64,000 nucleotides of DNA from Thecamonas trahens ATCC 50062 (lineage: Eukaryota; Apusozoa; Apusomonadida; Apusomonadidae): assembly GCF_000142905.1 (NCBI RefSeq), contig NW_013657674.1:29787-93786 (forward strand). The letters run 5' to 3'. A program made the position numbers and the translations under genes. Below are positions 28,928 to 38,557 of the stretch, one piece after another (position 1 is the stretch's first letter; the number at the start of each line of letters is the position of its first letter). The notes beneath the pieces were generated by a model. The model saw only the letters and a program-made list of their open reading frames with translations, did not search any database and was not told the origin of the DNA.

Positions 28928-31900
28928 ATGGTACGCATAGCAGAGCGATTGATTCTATGGCTCCTCCAGTCGCTTCCCACCCACCATGTTGACGACCTTT
29001 TCCTGAACTTCCCCAACTCACCCCCCCTCCTCCCCCCTCCCCCCCCTTCCCCCCTCCTATACTCAGTACAACTACGTGGTGACGGCGCAAAAGCCGACAG
29101 CAGTGACGGATGCACTTGTGGCTTCGTTCTCCTCGGCGAGTGAGCGCAACCTGATTGTGTGCAAGACCACGCTCGTCGAGGTCTACACCCTTGCTCCGGC
29201 TGGCCTTGTGCCGTTGCTGGAGCTTCCGCTCTACGGCAAGGTGGTGTGCATGCGGACGTTCCGACCAATGGGCGCAGAGAAGGATCTGCTTTTCCTCTTT
29301 ACTGATCGCTGCCGCTTCTGCCTCCTCAGCTACGACGATGTCCGCGGCGAGGTGGTGACTGTGGCTGGTGGCAACCTCGAGGACAAGGTCGGCCATCCGT
29401 CGGACGCTGGCCAGCTCTGTGCCATTGAGCCGAGCCTCTCGCTCATTGCGCTCCACTGCTACGATGGCCTGCTCAAGATTGTGCCCATGGCCAACGGCGG
29501 GCAGAGCCTCTCCCAGGCCTTCAACCTGCGGCTGGAAGAGGTGTGCGTCCTTGACATTGCCTTTGATGCGGCACTCTCCACCGGCGACGGCCCACCGGTC
29601 CTTGCTGTTCTGTACAAAGACGCGCACGAAGCACGGCACCTCAAGACGTACCAGGTCCACGCGTCGGTAGGCGCCAAGAAGGAGCTCCGGCCCGGCCCGT
29701 ACCAGCAGGCCGGGCTCGACGCCTTTGCCTCGCGGCTGATTCCGCTGCCTGCGGAAGCCGGCGGTGGCTTTGTCATCCTCGGCGAGTCGACTGTTGCCTA
29801 CAAGTCTGGCGCCACCTTTGTCCAGATCCCGCACACCGTCCCGTGCGCCTTTACCGCCTTTGGAGCTATCGACGCCTCTGGTGCCCGCATCCTGGTCGGC
29901 GACCACCTCGGAAACATGCACGTTCTCCTGATCGACATTGCAAACGGAGCTGTCACCGGGCTCGAACTCTCGCTGGTGGGCAAGACGTCGATCCCGTCGG
30001 CGATTGTTTACCTTGACTCTGGCTTTGTCTTTGTCGGCTCGCGATTCGGCGACTCGCAGCTTGTCCACCTCTCGTCCGAGCCGGTCGACGAGTCTGGCTC
30101 GTACGTCCAGGTTGCTGACGCCCACATCAACCTCGGCCCGATTTTGGACATGACGCTTGTTGACGTCGACCGCCAGGGCCAGGGCGTGCTCGTCACTTGC
30201 TCTGGCGGCTTCCAGGACGGCTCGCTCCGCATTGTCCGCTCGGGCATCGGCATTGCCGAGCAGGCTGTCCTCCCGGTCGAGGGCGTCCGTGGCTCGTTCA
30301 CCCTGCCGGCCGTCGGCGAGCCGAACCTTGCCGCCTTTCTTGTTGTTTCGTTTGTCAACATGACCAAGGTTCTCGCCTTTGACGGCGACTCGGAGCTCGG
30401 CGAGTACGCCGGTGACCTCGGTGGCCTTGTCGCCGACGCGCCGACCCTGGTTGCCTGCGGCGTCCGCGACGACACCTACCTCCAGATCGTGCCTGGCGGC
30501 GTGCGCCTTGTCGACGCGACCTCGCTCGCGCTGCTCGGTGAGTGGAGCCCGGAGGCTATGGGCGGGTCGTCGATCTCGGTCGCCGCCGCCAACGCCAACT
30601 ACGCTCTGCTGGCGGTCTCGGGCACCGACACCGACCATGGCACCCTTGTCCTGCTTGCGCTCGATCCGCGCGGAGCGTCGCCGCTCGCGGTGGCTGCCAC
30701 GGTCGCACCCGACTCGGAAGTCGCCTGCCTCAACATCGATCCGCTCGGCGACTCGGGCGACGCCGCGCTGGCCGCTGTCGGCCGGTGGTCTGACTACTCG
30801 GTCCACCTCCTTGCGCTCCCCTCGCTCGAGCTTGTCGCGCCGCTCTCGCTTGGCGACGCGCAGGTCATTCCGCGCTCGGCGCTCTTTGCCACGCTTGAGT
30901 CGGTCAACTATCTGCTGGTCGGCATGGGCGACGGCTCGTTGGTCTCGTTTGTGCTCGGCGACGACGGCGCAGTCACCGACCGCAAGGAGCTCATGCTCGG
31001 GACCCAGCCGGTGACCCTGTTCAAGTTCCTTCACGCTCCGCCCGAGGCCGAGGTTATGGGCGAGCCGGCAGCGGCGGCGCCAGTCGTTTTCGCCGCCTCA
31101 GACCGGCCGTGCGTCATCTACTCGTCCGGCTCCAAGCTCCTCTTCTCCAACGTCAACACGCCCGACGTGGTGTGCATGACCGGCTTCAACACCACGCCCA
31201 TCCCGGACGCACTCGTCCTTGTCACCGAGTCGGAGCTCATCATCGGATGCATCGACGAGATCCAGAAACTGCACAAGACCTCGGTCCCGCTTGGTGAGAT
31301 GCCGCGCGCCGTCGTCCACCACACTCCGTCGTCCAACTACGCCGTCCTCACCGTCGCCGTTAGTGCCGACAACGCCACCGGCGCGCCCGTCAAGGTCTCG
31401 TACCTCCGCGTCCTCGACCCGGTCACCTTTGAGGAGGTCTCCTCGGCGCAGCTCGCGCCGCACGAGCAGGGCCTCGCCGTCGTCGCCGCCCCGCTCACCA
31501 TCCTCCCGGCGCCGACTCCGCAAGCCCTCGCCGATGCCTTTGCCACCGACGGCGTTGTGCCCATGGAGACCGCGTCGACGAGCAAGCCGCCGGCTGCCTC
31601 GCCTGCTGCCGACCCCGACGCCCCGGTCTACCTCGTTGTCGGCACCGGCATCGAGTCGGAGGCTGGCCCCGGGTCCGACGGCACCGAGCGCGAGCGCGGG
31701 CGCCTCATTGTGTACGAGCTCGCCAACAACCAGCTGGTCGAACTCGCTGCGCTCGAGGTGCCCGGCGTCATTTACGCCATCGCGGTCCTCCGCGGCCACC
31801 TCGTCGTTGCCGTCGACGCCACGGTCCGCCTCTTCTCGCTCGTGACCGGCCGCGGCGGCGCGCCGGTTCTCCGCCAGCAGGCCGTCTACCACGGCCAGAT

Positions 31901-32587
31901 CCTTGCTCTCTCGCTCCGCGTCCACAACGACGACACCATTGTGGTCGGCGACCTCATGAAGTCGCTCATGCTGCTCCGCTTTGACGCCAAGGCTCGCGAG
32001 TTTGTCCAGCTCGCCAAGGACTACGCCGTCGCCTGGCTCACCGCCGTCGAGGTGCTCGAAGGGCCTGACGGCTCGGACGAGGTCGGCTACCTCGCCGCCG
32101 ACAACTCGTTCAATGTCATCGCCCTTCAGCGGACAGCAGGCGCGTCCGCTGCCGACGACGACCATCGGCTTCTCCGCGCCGGCGTAATCCATCTTGGCGA
32201 GTTTGTCAACACCTTTGTCCGCGGCTCGCTCGTCATGCAGCAGGCCTCGGCCTCGCTCGGCATCCTGCCCACCGTCCTCTACGGTTCGGTCTCGGGCGCC
32301 ATCGGTGTCATCGCCGCCCTCCCCGAGGACCTCTACGTCACCCTCCTCCGCCTGCAGAACGTCCTCCGCTCGGTCATTCCGGGCATCGGCGGTCTGGACC
32401 ACGCCGACTGGCGCTCGTTTCCGACGACCAGCGAACAACGCCGGCAAAGCACTTTGTCGATGGCGACCTCGTCGAGCGCTTCCTCGAGCTCGATCCCGCG
32501 AGCCGCAAGCGCGTCGGCGAGCAGACCGGCGACGATCCGGCTGAGCTCGAGAAGCTGGTTGAAGAGCTCGCGCGCCGGCTGCATTGA
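28928..32587 (+). CDS. DDB1: DDB1, CUL4 ubiquitin ligase adaptor, with apparent single-base frameshift near 3' end
   Basis: Exon 1 contributes only the ATG (28928-28930), followed at once by a GTACGC donor. Exon 2 starts at 29067 after ACTCAG with TAC AAC TAC, giving MYNYVVTAQKPTAV, the universal DDB1 start. Strong matches run throughout: GKVVCMRTFRP, VGSRFGDSQLVHL, GQGVLVTCSGGF, LGTQPVTLF, RPCVIYSSGSKLLFSN, IIGCIDEIQKLH, VGDLMKSLMLLRF and HLGEFVNTFVRGSLVM. These build three WD-type propellers. After DHADWRSF the frame is wrong; adding one T to the TTT at 32418-32420 restores SDDQRTTPAKHFVDGDLVER and the ending LEKLVEELARRLH, as in other DDB1 proteins. Corrected length is 1174 residues (human 1140). 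DDB1 links DCAF receptors to CUL4. Confidence 0.95.
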
Positions 32588-32648
32588 ACGCCCAACCGAA
32601 CGCCCCTCTCACTCCCCTCCTCCCCCTCTGTTGCGGTTGCGGTTGACT

Positions 32649-35600
32649 TTACACCAAAAGCGAGATCATCGGAGCAAAGATGTCACGGAGGTTCGACCAA
32701 ACGGTAGCATGCGAGGTACCCGACTTGCGCACAATGTCGGCCTGCTGGTTGGCATCGGCGAGGAGGTAGGCGGTGAGGAGGTTGGCATCAAGGACTGGGC
32801 GACCGTAGTTTTGCTTGCCGTCAAAGTTGGCGAGCGGCTGGCGGAAGGCGACCGGGTGCAGGCCGCCGGCGTGCGGGATCGAGGTGACCAGGTGCGAGTG
32901 GAGCATGGCGAGGCGCTTGTACATCATTTCGTCGACTGGCAGGAGCATGCCGATCGAGCCGTCGGCCGAGCACACGATGTTGACGTGCGTCTCGCCGCTC
33001 GACGTCATCGGCTGTGGGAAGACGGTGCGGATGAGCGTAGTTGCCATCGAGCCGAGGTGGAACGTGGTCCGCCTCAGGAGCTTGCGGCCCTTGCGCGAGT
33101 CGATGACCGTGTCCATCAGTGAGTACAACCGCAGGTTGCGGGCGTCGTCGGCCACGACGTAATGCATGTCCTTGCCGTCGACCATAAACTCGGCGGTGAC
33201 CACATTGAGCGAATCGTAGTCGCGGGCGAGCAGGTGGACCGTCGCATCCGACGAGCGGAAGAAGAAGACAAAGATCGACTTCATGACGTCGCCCATCATG
33301 ACGTAGTCTTTGAGTGCCGTCAGCTGGGTTGTCAACATCGGTGCGTCGTGGAATGTCGTCTCCTCGAGCAGCTCCTTGGCCGCGTTGTACACGTAGCCGA
33401 GCAGCGTCTGCTCGATGCCGGCCAGCAAGATGCCGCGCGCCACCGTCACCTGAGTCACTCCGCCCTTGCACGCCTTGTCAGCCCTCAGCTTGAACCGCCG
33501 GTTGGTCCATGGCTTGCCGGGCTCAGGAACCACAGGCACGACCTCAAACACCAGCAGCCGCCCGTACACCTTGTTCTCCTCGCCCTTCAGGACCGAGGTA
33601 CCGGCCACGAGGTAGTCGCCCCACTCGCCGGCAGTCGTCTCGTCAAACGTGCGGTGGCCCGAGTCGCGGTGCCGGAGCTGGACATGCTTGAGGACCGAGA
33701 TGTGCTCGTACGGCTTGAGGTCGGCCCACACGTCGATGACCTCCCACACGCCCGGCGCAAAGAGGACGAGCTCAAAGACGTCCAGCGTTGGCATTGCCGC
33801 GTTCGGCGGCGGCGGGAGCTCTTCCGGCGGGTTGGGCGGGTCGTGCTCCTTGTTGCGCTGCGGCGACGGGTGCGTCCGCTTGATCTCCTCGTGCGAGAGC
33901 GCCACCGCCACCGTGTTGGACGTCGGGTGCGAAGCGACTGCCCGCGGCGTGCCCGGGTGCTGCATCGCCACCTTGGTCACCACCATGTCGTGCTCCAGAT
34001 CGGCCGCCTTGGGCAGCGTTGAAAACTTGATGGCGCCAGACTCGGCCACGTACGAGAACCCGCGCTCCACACTCGCCGAGTGGTACGGCGTGAATGACCG
34101 CACTGGTCCGTCGACATGCATGGCGTGGATCCGCAGGTACGACCGCTCAAAGGTGCAGAGCATCGGGTTAAGCCCAGCCACAAAGATGCCCGACTGCCCG
34201 GCGACGTTGTCAAACGGAATGATTCGCCCGTACGAGATGCCGCCGGCTCCGGCCGCCACCCGGCTCTCCTCCTCCTGCACAAACCGGTGCTGCACCTTGC
34301 GGAGACGGATGGCCACGTGCGGCTTGCGGACGGCCGCAAGCCCGCCCTCGCTCTCGCCCTCGCCCTCGCCCTCAAACGCAGACGAAATGTCGCCGTCGTC
34401 GTAGTGAAACGCCTCGTAGAACACAATGTCATTCGACGAAAGGAACGCCACCAGGTACGCCCGAGGCCCACACGTCACCAGCGCCAGCTCGGTCACCTGC
34501 GTCGCCTCGGCATCAAACGAGGCAATGTTCGGCAGTGCAACCTGCGGCGTGTCCGTCACCAGCGCCGGCGCATGGCTAAAGTACGGGAACGCAAACGCGA
34601 GCGTGAGCTCCGGAAGGTGACGCAGCTCGAGCGTTCCGTTCCGCCGCGCCACCACAAGGTACACCTCGGACGACTCAAACTGGAGATCGGCCTCTTGCGC
34701 GCCCGCAGTTGCGCCCGACGGCGCCGACGCGTCGTCGCCACCTGCGCCCGGTCCCGTTCCCGATCCAGCGCTGCTGCTCGCCTCGGCTGCAGGCGTTGCG
34801 CCTGGCTCCGCCGCGGGCTGCGACGACGCCGCCGACGGCCCGGTGCCAGCGGCGCCGCGGTTGAGCGAGTCGAGAGTAAAGCCAGTTGGTGCGTACAGCT
34901 CCTCGTCCGAGTCGTAGTCGCCGGCGACGGCTCCCGCCTCCGGCGCGGCGTCTTCGCCGCCTGCCGCCGCCTGCCGCTGGCTGCGGGCGGCGCGGGCGGC
35001 GTCGACAAACGCGTCCGAGACGGCGGTCACACCGGCTTTGTCGGCAAAGAGCGAGGCCGCGGCAATCGACGAGACCGCAAGGTCCGGCGGCAGCTCCAGG
35101 ACGTCGAGCAGCATCGACTCGGCCGATGCACGGAGCACCACAATGTCGTCGGACGAGAGCCGGAGGACAACGTAGGGGTCCGCGACAAAGGCGGCAACCA
35201 CTGTGCCGCCGCCGAGCCGTGCGCTCATGCCGCCGACGCCCTTCTTGGCAAGCGCCGAGAGCTCGGCAACGCTCAGCTCTTGGGTGTTGGACACATCGTT
35301 GAGCAGCCGCAGACCTGTCGGATAGACTTGGATCGTCCGCCGCGCCTCGAGCAGCGGCGCCACCAGCACGGTCGGGCCCTCGAGGTAGTAGTCGAGCTCG
35401 GTGGTGACCTCGGAGATGGAGAAGCCTGCCGACGAGAGCACAATCGTCGCATCAGCCGACGAGACCACAAAGTACTTGTGCCACGAAAAGTCGACGGGAA
35501 TGCGCTCGGTGTGCTCGACCATGCCGCCCGCGACCACGGTGCCGTCATCCTCTGCCGCACCCGTCGCCATTGGCGCTGGCTGGGCCTCCTCGTCGCCGGC

Positions 35601-37940
35601 AGTGGTCGGCTCCTTGGCAGAGCCCTCTTCATACGCGTCGCGCCCACGCTTGCCGAGCACCGACGACGGCTCGCTCGGCTCGCTTGTGGGAGCGACGTCA
35701 TTGTCGCCGCCCTCGACAGTGGTCGGCACGGGCGCCGGCACCATCACCGTCTGGGTCAGGAACCTGGGGTTCTTCTCGGCTGCCGGATCGCGGACCTCAA
35801 CCGCCCATGCGGCCGAGCCCAGGAGCGAGAGCGTCGACATGGTGTCGGGCCGAATGCCTGTGGAGAGGACCGCCAGCGCACCAGAGCGCTCCTGCCCACA
35901 GCACACCACAAGCTCGGTGAGCTCGCCGATGCCGGCCTCGTAGACAGCGCCAAAGGTGGTTTCGCACGCGCGCGAGAGCGTCGCAGAGGTGATCGGCCCG
36001 ATGTTGGTGATGCGGTCGCAGATGCGGAACTCGTACTCGTCGTGCGCCTTGCGCCCGAGTAGCGGGCCGGCCTGCGAGAGCTCTTGCGCGGCCTGCCGCC
36101 GCAGCTGGGCCAGCGTCGTGTCGGCCACAAAATCTTCAGCAGACTCGCCAAAGATGGCCACGTCCTCGTCGTCGACCTCGAGTTGCGGGAGCGTGACCGG
36201 CGGCCGCGGCGCAAACGCCGCCCCTGGCGAGAGCGGCGGGAGCAAGTCAGCGGCGGCAGCGGCGGCCCCGGCTACGTCGCCGGCTGCCGACTTTTGCCGC
36301 TTGGACGGCGGCGCAGCAGCACCACCATCATCGTTGTCGTTGTCGTCATCGGCGGCAGCGGCGGCGGCGCCGGTGGAGGCAAGAGTCTTGCCCTCGTCGT
36401 CGTTGGCCGTGACTTCGACCATAGCCTCGGCAGCCGGCGGATCCTCGGTCACCATGTCCTGAACGCCGTTGTCTTCGTTCTGAGCAGACTCGGCCTCAGC
36501 AGCTGGCTCAGCTTCGGCAATGGTGGCGGCGACGTTGGCAGCCTCTGCCGCCGCGGCTGCAGCGGCGGCGAGAGCCTTGGCCTCGGCCTCTGCAGCGAGG
36601 TCGCGGACGCGAAAGGCGATGAGCAGGGCATCGCCGACGTGCGAGCCGTGGAAGAAGAGATGGGGCGAGAGAGCGACAATGGTGGAGGCGCGGATGCAGC
36701 CGCCCACTTTGGTTAGCGTCAGCTTAATGCCCTCAGCCGGGCGCGGGCGCATATGAAGCATAAAGATGTCGCCGGACGGGTTGACCACAATGATGTTCTG
36801 CGGGTCAAGGACCGCGGCGGCCGAAGGCTGGAGGTTAAAGGCAAAGCCAGTGTCGCCAAGGAGGAACGGGTAAGAGCCGTCGTTGTCAAAGGCGTAGCCA
36901 TTGACGGCGAGTCCGGCCCCGAGGTTCTGGTGGTAGTGCAGGATGGCGTTGTTGGTGAGGACAACGGCGCCACCAATGGGCTGCGGGACGGCGACAAGCT
37001 TGAAAGCCGAGTGCGAGAGGCCCTCGGCGTGCCAGATGACCGGAAACGTCCGGGTTTGCATGTTGAGCGAGATGGCGGCGAGCCGGCAGTTGTCGAACGA
37101 GTCCGACATGCGGCCTTCAAAGTTGAGGTCCGAGGCAAAGAGAACTAGAACCGTCGGCTCGTAGTAGCCGTGCAAAAAGACGACGTCCATGATGTACCGC
37201 ATGTTCGGGTCGACCTCGAGCAGGTCGACCACAAACGACGACCGGATAGGCGCCTTGCTCACGCCCGAGCCGGTTGACGCCTTGGCCTCGGACGGCCCAG
37301 CAGCGGCCCGGCCTGCCGCGCCAGCGCCACCAGCCGGTGCGCCCTCGCCGAGTTCCTTGAACGGCATGATGGCGAGCTTGGTGTTGTAAATGGGCATGGC
37401 AGCGCAGCGGTTGTCCGGATCGACCACAGCCTTGGGGTTGGGGAAGAACTGGACCCGCGAAGAGCGAAGCTCATCCGACTCGAACAGGTGCATCGAGGTG
37501 GTGACAAACTCGTGGCGCGAGGCGTCCCACTGGACGACAGTGACCTTGGCCTCGGGCAGCGAGATAAGCAGCGAGTCGTAGCTCGAGCCCGGGAAGCGGA
37601 CAGCCTCCAGCGCCACAACCCGCCCATGCAGCGAGAGTTCGGCAACAAGCTCGAGCTTGGCATGGGAGACCGCGTCAAAGCCGTCGGTATCCTGAACATG
37701 AGCACGACCAGCAGCAGTAGCAGCAGCGGCGCCAGCAGCAGCAGCAGCACCACCACCACCACCCCCAGCAGGACTCTCGTCACCATGCTTGTTGTCGGGA
37801 AGAACGAGCGAGTAGACACACACCTTTGTCCCACGAGCCGTCGCCAGGTTGACACTGGTAGTGTGCGGCAGGAAGAAGCCCCGGGTGGCCACGTCGACCC
37901 CTGTCGGGCCCTGCAGCTCCTTGTACACAGAGTCAGCCAT
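32649..37940 (-). CDS. CPSF1: Cleavage and polyadenylation specificity factor 160 kDa subunit
   Basis: A 1763-residue single-exon protein, longer than human CPSF160 (about 1440) because of Ala/Gly/Asp-rich inserts. Family blocks include VYKELQGPTGVDVATRGFF at the start, ISLPEAKVTVVQWD, DPDNRCAAMPIYNTKLAIMP, FLHGYYEPTVLVLFA, RITNIGPITSATLS, ELVVCCGQERSGALAVLSTG with IRPDTMSTLSLLG, LRIHAMHVDGPVRSFTPYH, VVPVVPEPGKPWTNRRFKL, MMGDVMKSIFVFFF and ADFH-like FHLGSMATTLIRT. The protein belongs to the same MMS1_N/CPSF_A superfamily as DDB1. It is the scaffold of the CPSF polyadenylation-signal recognition module in the nucleus. Convergent with DDB1, 61 bp apart. No intron was needed. Start ATG 37938-37940 is followed directly by the conserved N-terminus. 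Confidence 0.96.
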   Translation of the reverse strand: MADSVYKELQGPTGVDVATRGFFLPHTTSVNLATARGTKVCVYSLVLPDNKHGDESPAGGGGGGAAAAAGAAAATAAGRAHVQDTDGFDAVSHAKLELVAELSLHGRVVALEAVRFPGSSYDSLLISLPEAKVTVVQWDASRHEFVTTSMHLFESDELRSSRVQFFPNPKAVVDPDNRCAAMPIYNTKLAIMPFKELGEGAPAGGAGAAGRAAAGPSEAKASTGSGVSKAPIRSSFVVDLLEVDPNMRYIMDVVFLHGYYEPTVLVLFASDLNFEGRMSDSFDNCRLAAISLNMQTRTFPVIWHAEGLSHSAFKLVAVPQPIGGAVVLTNNAILHYHQNLGAGLAVNGYAFDNDGSYPFLLGDTGFAFNLQPSAAAVLDPQNIIVVNPSGDIFMLHMRPRPAEGIKLTLTKVGGCIRASTIVALSPHLFFHGSHVGDALLIAFRVRDLAAEAEAKALAAAAAAAAEAANVAATIAEAEPAAEAESAQNEDNGVQDMVTEDPPAAEAMVEVTANDDEGKTLASTGAAAAAADDDNDNDDGGAAAPPSKRQKSAAGDVAGAAAAAADLLPPLSPGAAFAPRPPVTLPQLEVDDEDVAIFGESAEDFVADTTLAQLRRQAAQELSQAGPLLGRKAHDEYEFRICDRITNIGPITSATLSRACETTFGAVYEAGIGELTELVVCCGQERSGALAVLSTGIRPDTMSTLSLLGSAAWAVEVRDPAAEKNPRFLTQTVMVPAPVPTTVEGGDNDVAPTSEPSEPSSVLGKRGRDAYEEGSAKEPTTAGDEEAQPAPMATGAAEDDGTVVAGGMVEHTERIPVDFSWHKYFVVSSADATIVLSSAGFSISEVTTELDYYLEGPTVLVAPLLEARRTIQVYPTGLRLLNDVSNTQELSVAELSALAKKGVGGMSARLGGGTVVAAFVADPYVVLRLSSDDIVVLRASAESMLLDVLELPPDLAVSSIAAASLFADKAGVTAVSDAFVDAARAARSQRQAAAGGEDAAPEAGAVAGDYDSDEELYAPTGFTLDSLNRGAAGTGPSAASSQPAAEPGATPAAEASSSAGSGTGPGAGGDDASAPSGATAGAQEADLQFESSEVYLVVARRNGTLELRHLPELTLAFAFPYFSHAPALVTDTPQVALPNIASFDAEATQVTELALVTCGPRAYLVAFLSSNDIVFYEAFHYDDGDISSAFEGEGEGESEGGLAAVRKPHVAIRLRKVQHRFVQEEESRVAAGAGGISYGRIIPFDNVAGQSGIFVAGLNPMLCTFERSYLRIHAMHVDGPVRSFTPYHSASVERGFSYVAESGAIKFSTLPKAADLEHDMVVTKVAMQHPGTPRAVASHPTSNTVAVALSHEEIKRTHPSPQRNKEHDPPNPPEELPPPPNAAMPTLDVFELVLFAPGVWEVIDVWADLKPYEHISVLKHVQLRHRDSGHRTFDETTAGEWGDYLVAGTSVLKGEENKVYGRLLVFEVVPVVPEPGKPWTNRRFKLRADKACKGGVTQVTVARGILLAGIEQTLLGYVYNAAKELLEETTFHDAPMLTTQLTALKDYVMMGDVMKSIFVFFFRSSDATVHLLARDYDSLNVVTAEFMVDGKDMHYVVADDARNLRLYSLMDTVIDSRKGRKLLRRTTFHLGSMATTLIRTVFPQPMTSSGETHVNIVCSADGSIGMLLPVDEMMYKRLAMLHSHLVTSIPHAGGLHPVAFRQPLANFDGKQNYGRPVLDANLLTAYLLADANQQADIVRKSGTSHATVWSNLRDIFAPMISLLV

Positions 37941-38557
37941 AGCAGAGCAGCGGGTAGGGGAGCGGAGGGGGGGGGGGGAGGGGGGGAGGGGGGCGTTGAC
38001 TACGTGTGGGCTGGGAGTATGGGTGACGTCTAGGTGGAGGTGGGGAGGAGTGTTGGGGTGTGGTGGCAGTAAGCGGCGGAGGGGAGAGGGGAGAGGGGAG
38101 AGGGGGGCGGGGGGGGGGCCCTCGGCTGGTGTGTGCTGTGATGGGTCTTGCTTTGATCAGCCGTGGTGTGATGACTCGGTTGATCAACGCCGGTTGATCA
38201 ACGCCGGTTGATCAACGCCGGTTGATCGCACTGTTTGATATCGGAGCATGGTTGGCATCAGCCAAGTTCTGTGGCCTTGACCCGTCTGCAATCAGCCGAG
38301 TCCACCTGGTAGTCAATGTAAGGCATGCTGTCAATGGTGTCAAGAAGTCATCTCGCGTGGGTGTGACCAAACCAAGCCATTGGCGCCAACTCGTCACCGA
38401 ACGCGCCCCATTCCCCGCCACCCGCCACCCGCTCACCACTCCTTCGGTCCTTGGGCGACCGACCGGGAGACAGAGCGCGCCACACTCCACGTCCTCCCCT
38501 CCCCTCCCCCCTCCCCGCCCCTTCTCCCCCTCCTCCTCCACTCCACCTCCTTCAAAC
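37941..38557. other. Divergent spacer with 14-bp tandem repeat
   Basis: 617 bp. It has a G-rich region (37960-38110), the tandem repeat listed below, and a C-rich stretch just before the next start. Nothing codes convincingly. Confidence 0.55.
38177..38228. repeat. 14-bp tandem repeat with palindromic core
   Basis: Three exact copies of CGGTTGATCAACGC plus a 10-bp partial fourth. Each unit contains the palindrome TTGATCAA. Placed 330-380 bp before the next start codon, it could be a binding-site array; unproven. Confidence 0.9.

Noticed and set aside
28926-31034. 702-residue minus-strand frame over DDB1
   Set aside because: Shadow of the DDB1 coding sequence, low similarity to anything and with non-protein-like composition.
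34116-36062. 648-residue plus-strand frame over CPSF160
   Set aside because: Antisense shadow with Arg-rich unstructured sequence.
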